This document shows, piece by piece, positions 1 to 6,112 of a stretch of 10,055 bases of DNA. The notes under the pieces were generated by a model. The model ran no database searches. It saw only the letters and a program-made list of their open reading frames with translations, and was not told the origin of the DNA. The translations under genes and the position numbers were made by a program. Position 1 is the stretch's first letter. Every line of letters begins with the position of its first letter. Source of the stretch: an uncultured Bacilli bacterium (GTDB lineage Bacteria; Bacillota_I; Bacilli_A; RF39; UBA660); contig CANQLN010000031.1 in NCBI GenBank assembly GCA_947624695.1, forward strand, positions 1 through 10,055. The letters are read 5' to 3'.

Positions 1-328
1 TTTAAAAAATAATCAAATCGATAACGATCAAAAATTATTTACTTTTTTAGCGGAAGATAATTATAAAAATAATCTTTTTACTAGTAGCGAAAAGATTAAA
101 GCATCTTATGGCCTATATTATGTTGCTAGTATTTTAAATCCACATAAGAATGAGTTAATTAATTTAGAGGGTAATTTAGATGGTTATATGTTTGTCCAAG
201 AAGGAAATGTTGCGGAAATAAATATTTTAAAAAATAAGAAGAGATATGTCATTGTAATGGTGGGGGAATATTTTACAAAAGAAAAAGTAAAAGACTTACT
301 TAATACGATTATCATTGCCAATTCATAA
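1..328 (+). CDS. Unrecognised protein, 3' end only
   Basis: An open frame enters from the left edge (first complete codon at base 2) and stops with TAA at 326-328, giving about 108 C-terminal residues. Codon use is like that of the neighbours: AT-rich, with many Asn, Lys and Ile codons. The visible part has a mixed alpha/beta look: a soluble stretch containing ASYGLYYVASIL, then a strand-like segment (KKRYVIVMVGEYF) and a final helix ending IIIANS. No transmembrane helix, catalytic motif or known family signature is visible, so no function is offered. The start lies outside the window. The gene converges on the minus-strand PepSY gene, and the 22-bp palindrome four bases after its stop probably terminates it. 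Confidence 0.7.
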   Translation, partial: LKNNQIDNDQKLFTFLAEDNYKNNLFTSSEKIKASYGLYYVASILNPHKNELINLEGNLDGYMFVQEGNVAEINILKNKKRYVIVMVGEYFTKEKVKDLLNTIIIANS

Positions 329-331
329 AAT

Positions 332-354
332 AAAGACCACGCGCGTGGTCTTTT
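332..354. terminator. Bidirectional intrinsic terminator
   Basis: A perfect 22-bp palindrome: AAAGACCAC (332-340), a GCGC loop (341-344) and GTGGTCTTT (345-353). It is GC-rich at its core against an AT-rich background. It sits between two converging genes: the plus-strand stop is at 328 and the minus-strand stop codon at 357-359. The T-tract on the plus strand continues to 354, and the minus strand reads into ATTTTATG, so both directions can plausibly terminate here. Confidence 0.85.
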
Positions 355-356
355 AA

Positions 357-803
357 CTAATTTAAACTTTTAAAAGAATCTAATATTTTCCCAGTTGTTG
401 GTTCTAGATAATACTCATATTCATAATATTTATATTCAAAACTTACTTCATAAACATTTTTTTGATATTTTGCTTCATAATCAAGTTCAATATCTAAATC
501 TCGAATATCATTTTGAGATATTTTTAAGTCTTTTAAAACAATATCTAAAGCTGCATTTTGAGAAATATTTTGATTAGCATTATTTGAAGAATTATTGTTG
601 CTATCAAGAGAATTATTATCTTCGTTATTTTGATTATTATTGTTATTGCTATTGTCATTTAAATATTCATAATGATCTTCAAGGTAATCTAATTTATCTT
701 CGGTTCTAATATTTTGAAATATAAGGATGATTACACCGATTATTAAAATTATAACGATTATCGTTAAGACAATAATTAAAATATTTTTATTTTTTTCCTT
801 CAT
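357..803 (-). CDS. Membrane-anchored PepSY-domain protein
   Basis: A 148-residue protein with a single N-terminal transmembrane anchor (about residues 8-30, nearly all Ile/Val/Leu after a Lys-rich start). A low-complexity Asn/Ser/Asp linker follows (about 49-83), then a C-terminal PepSY domain (about 84-146). The PepSY call rests on the pattern AALDIVLKDL, then YEVSFEYKYYEYEYYLEP, then TTGKILDSF. This is the usual helix, strand pair and 'tGkIl' ending of the family. PepSY domains are thought to bind or inhibit peptidases or act as extracytoplasmic modules, but the partner here is unknown. The start is supported by an AAAAGGAGCC ribosome binding site (minus strand of 811-820) and a sigma-A promoter just upstream. 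It is divergent from the deformylase gene and convergent with the gene at the left edge, so it is transcribed alone. Confidence 0.85.
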   Translation of the reverse strand: MKEKNKNILIIVLTIIVIILIIGVIILIFQNIRTEDKLDYLEDHYEYLNDNSNNNNNQNNEDNNSLDSNNNSSNNANQNISQNAALDIVLKDLKISQNDIRDLDIELDYEAKYQKNVYEVSFEYKYYEYEYYLEPTTGKILDSFKSLN

Positions 804-829
804 TTTATCAGGCTCCTTTTTTCTTTTTT

Positions 830-858
830 ATTATACAATATTTTAAATTTATTGTTAA
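830..858 (-). promoter_or_regulatory. Sigma-A promoter of the PepSY gene
   Basis: Read on the minus strand: TTAACA (853-858), a 17-bp spacer and TATAAT (830-835). The expected transcript would start near 823, leaving a leader of about 20 nt that holds the GGAG ribosome binding site. The match is close to the vegetative consensus. Confidence 0.75.
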
Positions 859-878
859 TAATATCATGACAATTATTA

Positions 879-907
879 TTTTCAAGATGCGAAAAATATT
901 ATATAAT
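879..907 (+). promoter_or_regulatory. Probable promoter of the deformylase gene
   Basis: TTTTCA (879-884), a 17-bp spacer and a perfect TATAAT (902-907). Transcription would begin near 914, only about 12 nt before the ATG at 926. This promoter lies downstream of the ATG at 866, which is one argument that translation starts at 926. The -35 box is weak (4 of 6). Confidence 0.55.
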
Positions 908-914
908 ACATTAA

Positions 915-920
915 GCGAGG
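915..920 (+). promoter_or_regulatory. Ribosome binding site that sets the deformylase start
   Basis: GCGAGG lies five bases before ATG 926. No comparable site precedes the earlier in-frame ATGs at 866 and 887. Starting at 926 gives a 200-residue protein whose N-terminus fits the deformylase family. Confidence 0.6.
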
Positions 921-925
921 TTTTT

Positions 926-1528
926 ATGCGAAGTTATGAGGTCAAAACAATTTTAAAAGATGAAGATTATCTAAGACAAAAGTCGAAGGAAGTTTCTTTA
1001 GATGATGCTTCATTAAAAGAAGATATTTTAGTCTTAAAAGATTTCTGCTCAAAAGAAGATGTTCTTGCTATCTCAGCGATTCAATTAGGAATTCCAAAAA
1101 GAATAATCTATTTAAAGAATACTAATTTAGAAGTTGTGCAAAGATTTCAAAATAAGACGGAAACAGCTAAAGATAAATTGTATGATGAAGAAAAAGTATT
1201 AATTAATCCAATCTTTAAAAAGAAAGAAGGCTTAACTGAATATTGGGAAGCTTGTCGGAGTTGTCTTGATAATGTTGGTCTTGTTAAAAGACCTTATAAA
1301 ATTGTTTTAGAATATACTGACTTAGATGGGAATATTTGTAAGGAAGCATTTACGGGTTTTCCCGCAACAGTTTTAGCGCATGAGATGGACCACTTGGAGG
1401 GAATACTTCATATGGATATTGCTGAAAAAGTTTTAGTAATGAATAAAGAAGAAAGACAAAAATTCCGGCAAACGCATGATTATCAAATTTTAAGTAAAAA
1501 GGGTAATTACGAAGATTTAATTAAATAA
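926..1528 (+). CDS. def: Peptide deformylase, divergent
   Basis: Peptide deformylases remove the formyl group from the initiator Met of nascent proteins, using a metal held by Cys-His-His. From ATG 926 the product is 200 residues, a normal length. Motif III is intact: AHEMDHLEG with HEMDH at 142-146 (both His ligands and the catalytic Glu). The motif II Cys is present (EACRS, C110), but the usual EGCLS has Gly to Ala and Leu to Arg. Motif I, normally GxGxAAxQ, reads VLAISAIQ at 46-53; it keeps the Gln but loses both glycines. Metal binding should therefore survive while the substrate pocket is altered. It could be a second, specialised deformylase or a PDF-like paralogue. The next gene begins 20 bases downstream, so the two are probably co-transcribed. 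Confidence 0.88.
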   Translation: MRSYEVKTILKDEDYLRQKSKEVSLDDASLKEDILVLKDFCSKEDVLAISAIQLGIPKRIIYLKNTNLEVVQRFQNKTETAKDKLYDEEKVLINPIFKKKEGLTEYWEACRSCLDNVGLVKRPYKIVLEYTDLDGNICKEAFTGFPATVLAHEMDHLEGILHMDIAEKVLVMNKEERQKFRQTHDYQILSKKGNYEDLIK

Positions 1529-1548
1529 TATATCTTTTTAGGGGGATT

Positions 1549-2613
1549 ATGGCGAATTTAAAAGAAGGACAATTTAAGAATTTTTCAAAAACGTTAGGGC
1601 TTTCTTATCCAGCGACATTTTTAGAATATTTAAGATTCTATCGTTTTAATGATGCCTTTTTTTATCTAAAGTCTAAAGAAGTTTTACCAGCTCCTATAAT
1701 TATTCAAAAAGAAACAAAGATTGATTATGAAAGACTTACTAAAATGGAAGATAAAGAAATTGTTTTAAAATTTATGCAAGTCTTACTTCATAATTTTTCT
1801 TCTAAAGATTTAATTATTTTTTTCAATAATATCAATAGTTTACAAATTAATCCTCCTGATTTCAAAGATAAAGATAAGGATACTAAATATTTTCGGGCTT
1901 ATTATGATGGGGAAAATAATGCCATCTTTTATAAAGATAATAAAGATTATTTATATCATGAACTATTTCATGCTGCATCCTTTGTTTTAAATAAGAAAAT
2001 TCGCTATTCCGGTTTTAAACAATATTATCATGAAGGAGATTATTATTTAGGCAGTGGTTTAAATGAAGGTTATACGGAACTTTTAACAAGAAGATATTTT
2101 GCTCATGAGTTATCAGTTAAAGAGGGCTATACTTATTTAACGCATATTGCTTATTTAGTGGAAATTATTGTGGGAGAAGCTAAAATGCAAAGTTTATATT
2201 TAAGTGCTAACTTACAAGGACTAATTTATGAACTTCAAAAATATAATTCTAGGGAAGAGATAATTGATTTTCTTTTAATGCTAGATCACTTAAATAATAT
2301 TGCGACTTATAATGAAAAAGCCCTAAAGAATAGTAAGCAAATTAAATGGTATTTTAATAAAATTTATGAATTTTTAGTTAAAACTTATGCCGAAAAGACT
2401 ATCACTCTTTATAAAGAAGGTAAGATTACTAGAGATATGGTAGATAATTTAATTAGTGAATTTATGTCTTTGTTTTCTAGCCGGTATAAAATTGGTAACA
2501 CTTATTTTAGTGCTGTTAGAAATAATGTCTTAGAGCGAATATTACAAATAACTTTAGAATGCCCTAACTTATGTCTTAATGTGGAAAAAGTCAGAAAGAG
2601 GAAGAAAAAATAA
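1549..2613 (+). CDS. Unrecognised protein with HExxH metallopeptidase-like motif
   Basis: A 354-residue soluble protein with no signal peptide or transmembrane helix, rich in aromatic and Lys residues. The informative part is YHELFHAAS (H137, E138, H141), followed about 30 residues later by GLNEGYTELLTRRYF (E173 and E177). An HExxH helix followed by a NEG-TE helix is the arrangement of gluzincin-type zinc peptidases, where the downstream Glu is the third zinc ligand. The N-terminal 120 residues and the helical C-terminal 150 residues match no family I recognise, and the tail is very basic (VRKRKKK). The start has an AGGGGGA site three bases before ATG, unusually close. It follows the deformylase gene by 20 bases. 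The metallopeptidase activity is inferred from the motif only. Confidence 0.75.
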   Translation: MANLKEGQFKNFSKTLGLSYPATFLEYLRFYRFNDAFFYLKSKEVLPAPIIIQKETKIDYERLTKMEDKEIVLKFMQVLLHNFSSKDLIIFFNNINSLQINPPDFKDKDKDTKYFRAYYDGENNAIFYKDNKDYLYHELFHAASFVLNKKIRYSGFKQYYHEGDYYLGSGLNEGYTELLTRRYFAHELSVKEGYTYLTHIAYLVEIIVGEAKMQSLYLSANLQGLIYELQKYNSREEIIDFLLMLDHLNNIATYNEKALKNSKQIKWYFNKIYEFLVKTYAEKTITLYKEGKITRDMVDNLISEFMSLFSSRYKIGNTYFSAVRNNVLERILQITLECPNLCLNVEKVRKRKKK

Positions 2614-2667
2614 ATTATCAAAATAGTGTCGAATAGGTGCTTGGAGGTATATTTTTGGAAGAAAGTA

Positions 2668-2676
2668 TGCTATAAT
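2668..2676 (+). promoter_or_regulatory. Extended -10 promoter for the HD gene and uppS
   Basis: TGC immediately precedes TATAAT (2671-2676), a textbook extended -10 element. There is no good -35 at the standard spacing, which is typical of extended -10 promoters. The predicted start near 2683 gives a leader of about 34 nt before ATG 2717. Confidence 0.65.
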
Positions 2677-2716
2677 TAAACCGTTATTAATATATTTAAT
2701 GTTAAGAGGAATATAA

Positions 2717-3232
2717 ATGAAATTAAATAAAGAATATAAAGAAATAGCGCAAAATATTTTAAATGATGAGAATTTCTTAAGCCTTAAAAATGAAGCTCAT
2801 CATGGTACTAATAGATATGATCATTGTAAAAGAGTATCATATGTTAGTTTTTTGCTTGCCAAATTATTTAAAGGCGATATTAAAGATTCTTGTATCAGTG
2901 GTTTACTTCATGATTTCTTTAATGGTAGTAGTTCATATCTTAATCATCCCAAAACAAGTAGTGATAATGCGAAGAAATATTTTCATGTAACCGCTAAAGA
3001 AGCTAGTATTATTGAAACGCATATGTATCATTATGCTTTAACTAAAAAATGTTTACCTTTTATAAACCATGATGGTAAAGTTAATCCGAAAGAATATAAG
3101 CCTTTATATAAAGAAGGGTATATTGTTTGTATATCTGATTTATTAGTATCGATTTTTGAATTAGGAATGTTTAAAATTCGTTATAGTGTTTGTTTATATC
3201 TTTTGTTTATAATTAATTTAATGCGTTATTAA
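2717..3232 (+). CDS. HD-domain phosphohydrolase-like protein
   Basis: A 171-residue protein with the metal-binding pattern of the HD superfamily. It shows RYDHCKRV with H36, LLHDFF with H65-D66, HP at 77-78, a helix with H102 and H105 (THMYHY), and D141 in ISDLLVSIFE. H...HD...D is the ligand set of HD phosphohydrolases, which act on nucleotides or other phosphate esters; the substrate cannot be told from sequence. The last 30 residues (about 142-171) are notably hydrophobic, ending IINLMRY, and could be a membrane-associated helix. The start is supported by AGAGGA six bases upstream of ATG 2717. The gene lies directly before uppS with only a few bases between, so they share a transcript. Confidence 0.8.
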   Translation: MKLNKEYKEIAQNILNDENFLSLKNEAHHGTNRYDHCKRVSYVSFLLAKLFKGDIKDSCISGLLHDFFNGSSSYLNHPKTSSDNAKKYFHVTAKEASIIETHMYHYALTKKCLPFINHDGKVNPKEYKPLYKEGYIVCISDLLVSIFELGMFKIRYSVCLYLLFIINLMRY

Positions 3233-3235
3233 AGT

Positions 3236-3243
3236 AGGTGATT
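3236..3243 (+). promoter_or_regulatory. Ribosome binding site that favours the TTG start of uppS
   Basis: AGGTGATT matches the distal half of the full Shine-Dalgarno AAGGAGGTGATC and lies at a good distance from TTG 3247. The upstream in-frame GTG at 3238 falls inside this element and has only a weak AAAG before it. Confidence 0.5.
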
Positions 3244-3246
3244 GAA

Positions 3247-3951
3247 TTGAATGGTCCAAATCATGTAGCAATTATTATGGATGGTAATGGGCGTTGGGCT
3301 CAAGAACGAGGATTAAAGCGAAGTGAAGGGCATAAAGAAGGCGCCAAGACTTTAGAAAAATTAGCAATTCATGCTAAAGAGTTAGGAATAAAAGTCCTAT
3401 CGGTTTTTGCATTTTCTACTGATAATTTTAAAAGAAGCAAAGAAGAAGTAGATTATTTAATGAATCTTTGCATTACCTATTTTAATGAAAAATTAAGTAA
3501 AGTTATTGATAATAATGTTAAAATTATATTTAGTGGTCGGAAAGAAAACTTAAGAGAAGATGTTTTAGAAGCTATGAAAAATGTTACGGAAAAAACGAAA
3601 AATAATACGGCTTGTATTTTAAATATTTGTTTTAATTATGGAGGTCAAGAAGAAATAGTTGACGCTACGAAAAAAGTTTTTAAGGATTTAAAAGAGGGTA
3701 AATTAAAAGAAGAAGATTTAAATAAAGAAAATTTTTATCAATATATGTATCAAAATTTACCACCGATTGATTTTCTAATTAGAACAGGTAAAGAACATCG
3801 GTTAAGTGGTTTTATGTTATATCAAGCTACTTATGCGGAGTTATATTTTGTCGATACTTATTTTCCGGATTTTTTAGAAAAAAATTTAGATGAAGCTTTA
3901 GAATATTACAGCACAAGAGATCGTCGCTTTGGCAGTGTTAAAACTGATTGA
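3247..3951 (+). CDS. uppS: Undecaprenyl diphosphate synthase (cis-prenyltransferase)
   Basis: UppS condenses isopentenyl diphosphate units onto farnesyl diphosphate to make the C55 lipid carrier for peptidoglycan and other wall polymers. All family signatures are present: HVAIIMDGNGRWA near the start with the catalytic Asp at D12, FSTDNFKRS (56-64), RTGKEHRLSGF (169-179, with the substrate-binding R169, R175 and S177), YAELYF, and a terminal TRDRRFG. The usual Asn in RLSNF is Gly here. TTG at 3247 gives 234 residues; an in-frame GTG at 3238 would add three. TTG is preferred because of the AGGTGATT site before it, but the choice is not certain. It ends in TGA, which supports the standard bacterial code. 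It is co-transcribed with the HD-domain gene; cdsA, often found next to uppS, is not present. Confidence 0.95.
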   Translation: MNGPNHVAIIMDGNGRWAQERGLKRSEGHKEGAKTLEKLAIHAKELGIKVLSVFAFSTDNFKRSKEEVDYLMNLCITYFNEKLSKVIDNNVKIIFSGRKENLREDVLEAMKNVTEKTKNNTACILNICFNYGGQEEIVDATKKVFKDLKEGKLKEEDLNKENFYQYMYQNLPPIDFLIRTGKEHRLSGFMLYQATYAELYFVDTYFPDFLEKNLDEALEYYSTRDRRFGSVKTD

Positions 3952-3976
3952 AAAAAAGATATAATTATTTTATAAT
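3948..3976 (+). promoter_or_regulatory. Probable sigma-A promoter overlapping the uppS stop
   Basis: TTGAAA (3948-3953), a 17-bp spacer and TATAAT (3971-3976). A second TATAAT occurs at 3960-3965 without a good -35. The -35 overlaps the uppS stop codon. The start would fall near 3983, giving a leader of only about 14 nt before ATG 3997. Confidence 0.6.
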
Positions 3977-3996
3977 TAAAATAGGAAGTGAATTGA

Positions 3997-4524
3997 ATGG
4001 ATAGAAGAACGCTTGTCGAATTTATAGTAGGATGGATATTAGTAATAGGATCGAGTATTATAACTATATTACCAATTTTTAATATTACTAATGTTAGAAC
4101 TGTCTTTATTATTATCATTTCCTTATATGGTATAATTCACTTAATTAAAAACTTTGCTATTTTAAATGCCAAAGATTATAGTGGTTTTAGCACTTCTTTA
4201 TCTTGTGTGGCTATTTTAGTTTTACTTTTATTTTTAGATATTAATGATTCTCCTTGGAATTTAGCCCTTTGTTTATTTATTTGGGTTATTTTAATGAGCT
4301 TAACAAAATTAAAAGAAAGCGATTATTATCATGACCGGAAAAATAAATTATGGGAACTTAATGTTGTTAATTTAATTATCTTTATTTTAACCGGAATTTT
4401 AGCCTCAATTAATTTATATTATACTAATGATATTCAAATATTAGTGTTAGGTTTTTTCTTCCTAATTAATGGTATTTTAGAATTAATGGACCCATTAGCG
4501 GGTTATATAATGAGTAAGAAATAA
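3997..4524 (+). CDS. Six-TM integral membrane protein, possibly HdeD/DUF308-like
   Basis: A 175-residue protein that is almost entirely membrane-embedded. Helices are predicted by eye at about 7-29, 34-51, 63-81, 86-104, 121-140 and 144-164. A charged cytoplasmic-type loop (KLKESDYYHDRKNKLWE, about 104-120) divides it into four plus two helices. Six short helices in paired hairpins, at this length, recall the HdeD/DUF308 membrane family, but no diagnostic motif is strong enough to be sure. The start is well supported by AGGAAGTGA before ATG 3997. It probably has its own promoter overlapping the end of uppS, and a hairpin overlaps its stop codon. Its role is unknown. Confidence 0.8.
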   Translation: MDRRTLVEFIVGWILVIGSSIITILPIFNITNVRTVFIIIISLYGIIHLIKNFAILNAKDYSGFSTSLSCVAILVLLLFLDINDSPWNLALCLFIWVILMSLTKLKESDYYHDRKNKLWELNVVNLIIFILTGILASINLYYTNDIQILVLGFFFLINGILELMDPLAGYIMSKK

Positions 4525-4539
4525 CTTACTTATTTTTTT
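4511..4539 (+). terminator. Weak intrinsic terminator overlapping the stop codon
   Basis: TGAGTAAG (4511-4518) can pair with CTTACTTA (4525-4532; one G-T wobble) around a six-base loop that contains the stop codon, followed by seven Ts (4533-4539). The stem is AT-rich, so termination may be partial and let transcription reach the CapA gene, for which no separate promoter is visible. Confidence 0.5.
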
Positions 4540-4553
4540 AGAGGGGGGTTTTA

Positions 4554-5720
4554 GTGAAAAGAAAAAAAATTATTATTTGGAGTTTTATTCTTTTAGTTTG
4601 TCTTTTTATTTTAGATTTTTATGCTCATAAAAAAGATAATGTTTCTTCAAAAGTAGATAGTTTTAAAGAAAATGAGGAAATTTCTAAAGAAGTTAATTTA
4701 ACTTTAGTAGGCGATTTTCTTTTTGAAGAACCTTTTTATAATAGTGTTAAATTAGGAGATGATCCTACCCATTATTTTGAAAAAGTAAAAGATTATTTTC
4801 TTAATGATGATGTATCTATTGGTAATATGGAAGTTGTTATAGGTAATGATAATTTAGAAGTAAGTGGTGAAGGTTTTAATTTTTGTGCTCCCGAATATGT
4901 GGGTGATTTAGTTTCATCTTTATCTTTAGAAGTTTTAGGAACAGTCAATAATCACACTTACGACCGAGGCCTTGCAGGGATTAAGTCTACTTTAGATTAT
5001 TTTAAAAATAAGACTAATATTTTAACAGTGGGAACTACTTTAGATGATAATTATTATGTTATTAAAGAAGTAAAGGGACTTAAATTAGGCTTTTTAGCTT
5101 ATGGTTATGGGACTAATCAAAAGGTGCCTGAAAGTGAAAGAAGTTACGTCTCTTTATTTAAAGATCCTGATACTAAAGAAATTCTTTATGAAAAAATAGA
5201 AAGAGAAGTAACGGAATTAAAGAAAAAGGCTGATGTTATTATTGTCTTAATGCATTGGGGTAGAGAATTTACTTATGAAGAAAATGAAGAGCAACAATCT
5301 TTAGCGGAATTTTTAAATTCTCTAGGAGTTCATTTAATTGTGGGTAGTCATTCTCATTCCATTGAGCCAATTAAATGGATTAATGGTGAAAACAAAACTT
5401 TAGTCTTTTATTCTTTAGGTAATTTTACTTCAGCAGATGAAGATGTCAGTAGAGCTGGTGAAGAATTTGATAATGCTTATCAAGTTGGTCTACTTGCCAA
5501 ATTAAAAATTTTAAAAGAAGATAATGAAATAGTCATTAAAGATATTAAAACGGAACCTATTATCAATTATTATGATGCTTCATTTCGGCATTTTGAATTA
5601 GTACCTTATTCTTTATATACTGCTGATTATGAAAAAAATCATTATCGTTATAATCAAAATTTTAATCGTGATTTTATTCAAAAGGTGTATGAAAAAGTCA
5701 TTTCGAAAGAATTTCGATAA
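4554..5720 (+). CDS. CapA-family metallophosphatase-fold protein, membrane-anchored
   Basis: A 388-residue protein with a Lys-rich start and one N-terminal helix (about 5-22) that anchors or exports it, then a CapA/PgsA-like domain of the calcineurin-like phosphoesterase fold. Motifs in order: LVGDFLF (D54), GNMEVVIG (N91, E93), VNNHTYDRG (N133, H134), MHWGREF (H234), VGSHSHSIEP (H266, H268) and YSLGNFTS (286-293). These are the metal-site and signature residues of the family, and all are intact. Relatives take part in poly-gamma-glutamate capsule synthesis, but no capBC-like genes are beside it, so a capsule role here is unproven. The start is GTG at 4554 behind a GAGGGGGG site. It lies downstream of the six-TM gene, across the weak hairpin, with no promoter visible in the 29-base gap. 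Confidence 0.9.
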   Translation: MKRKKIIIWSFILLVCLFILDFYAHKKDNVSSKVDSFKENEEISKEVNLTLVGDFLFEEPFYNSVKLGDDPTHYFEKVKDYFLNDDVSIGNMEVVIGNDNLEVSGEGFNFCAPEYVGDLVSSLSLEVLGTVNNHTYDRGLAGIKSTLDYFKNKTNILTVGTTLDDNYYVIKEVKGLKLGFLAYGYGTNQKVPESERSYVSLFKDPDTKEILYEKIEREVTELKKKADVIIVLMHWGREFTYEENEEQQSLAEFLNSLGVHLIVGSHSHSIEPIKWINGENKTLVFYSLGNFTSADEDVSRAGEEFDNAYQVGLLAKLKILKEDNEIVIKDIKTEPIINYYDASFRHFELVPYSLYTADYEKNHYRYNQNFNRDFIQKVYEKVISKEFR

Positions 5721-5740
5721 TAGGCATTTTTCCGCTTTTG

Positions 5741-5763
5741 CTTCATATATTTTAATTATGAAG
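5741..5763 (+). repeat. Inverted repeat just upstream of spoVS
   Basis: CTTCATA (5741-5747) and TATGAAG (5757-5763) flank a nine-base AT-only loop. It ends immediately before the AAAGGAA ribosome binding site of spoVS, so it could be an operator or a leader hairpin. No T-run follows, so it is not a terminator. Confidence 0.35.
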
Positions 5764-5776
5764 AAAGGAATATATT

Positions 5777-6037
5777 ATGGAAATTTTAAAAGTATCTAGT
5801 AAATCAAATCCTAGTAAAGTAGCGGGCGCTATTGCGAATATTTATCGAGAAAAAGGAATGGTGGAACTACAAACTATTGGAGCCGGTTCTTTAAACCAAG
5901 CCATTAAAGCGATTGCCATCTGTCGAGGATTTGTCGCTCCAACTGGCGATAATTTAGTGGTTATTCCCGCGTTTAATGATATTACGATAAATGGCGAAGC
6001 AAAGACGGCCATAAAACTAATTGTTGAAGCTAAATAA
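5777..6037 (+). CDS. spoVS: Stage V sporulation protein S (SpoVS)
   Basis: An 86-residue small protein, the full length of the family, and a clear SpoVS match. It begins MEILKVSSKSNPSKVAGAIA and contains GAGSLNQAIKAIAICRGF (about 36-53) and a final strand ending AIKLIVEAK. SpoVS is an Alba-like-fold protein that affects sporulation and septation in Bacillus. It is also found in many bacteria that do not sporulate, so it does not by itself prove spore formation. AAAGGAA sits seven bases before ATG 5777. A terminator directly follows, so it does not run efficiently into the large wall-enzyme gene. No confident sigma-A or sigma-H promoter was found in the 56 bases upstream. Confidence 0.95.
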   Translation: MEILKVSSKSNPSKVAGAIANIYREKGMVELQTIGAGSLNQAIKAIAICRGFVAPTGDNLVVIPAFNDITINGEAKTAIKLIVEAK

Positions 6038-6045
6038 TCGGTGAA

Positions 6046-6069
6046 TAAAGCGTGAAAGCGCTTTTTTTT
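6046..6069 (+). terminator. Intrinsic terminator after spoVS
   Basis: AAAGCG (6047-6052), loop TGAAAG and CGCTTT (6059-6064), with the T-run continuing to 6069 (eight Ts in all). It lies nine bases after the spoVS stop. Confidence 0.85.
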
Positions 6070-6081
6070 ATGGATGAATTA

Positions 6082-6090
6082 TGCTAAAAT
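6082..6090 (+). promoter_or_regulatory. Extended -10 promoter of the wall-enzyme operon
   Basis: TGC precedes TAAAAT (6085-6090), an extended -10 element, with only the terminator T-run where a -35 would be. It lies right after the spoVS terminator and about 22 bases before ATG 6113. The predicted leader is about 16 nt and contains the AAGGTGG ribosome binding site. Confidence 0.55.
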
Positions 6091-6112
6091 TATTTAAGAA
6101 GGTGGTACCTGT

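Noticed and set aside
395..577. Plus-strand open frame of 60 codons.
   Set aside because: It is the antisense shadow of the well-supported PepSY gene, with no ribosome binding site.
866..925. N-terminal extension of the deformylase starting at ATG 866.
   Set aside because: It has no ribosome binding site, overlaps the predicted promoter at 879-907, and adds residues not expected in the family.
5703..5731. Possible terminator at the end of the CapA gene (TCGAAA/TTTCGA stem, then five Ts).
   Set aside because: The six-base stem is AT-rich, lies inside the coding end, and is separated from the T-run by nine bases.
6098..6112. AAGGTGGTACCTG resembles the T-box antiterminator sequence.
   Set aside because: It sits about seven bases before the ATG, where it serves as a ribosome binding site. 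There is no room for stem I, a specifier loop or an antiterminator-terminator pair, since a spoVS terminator lies just upstream.
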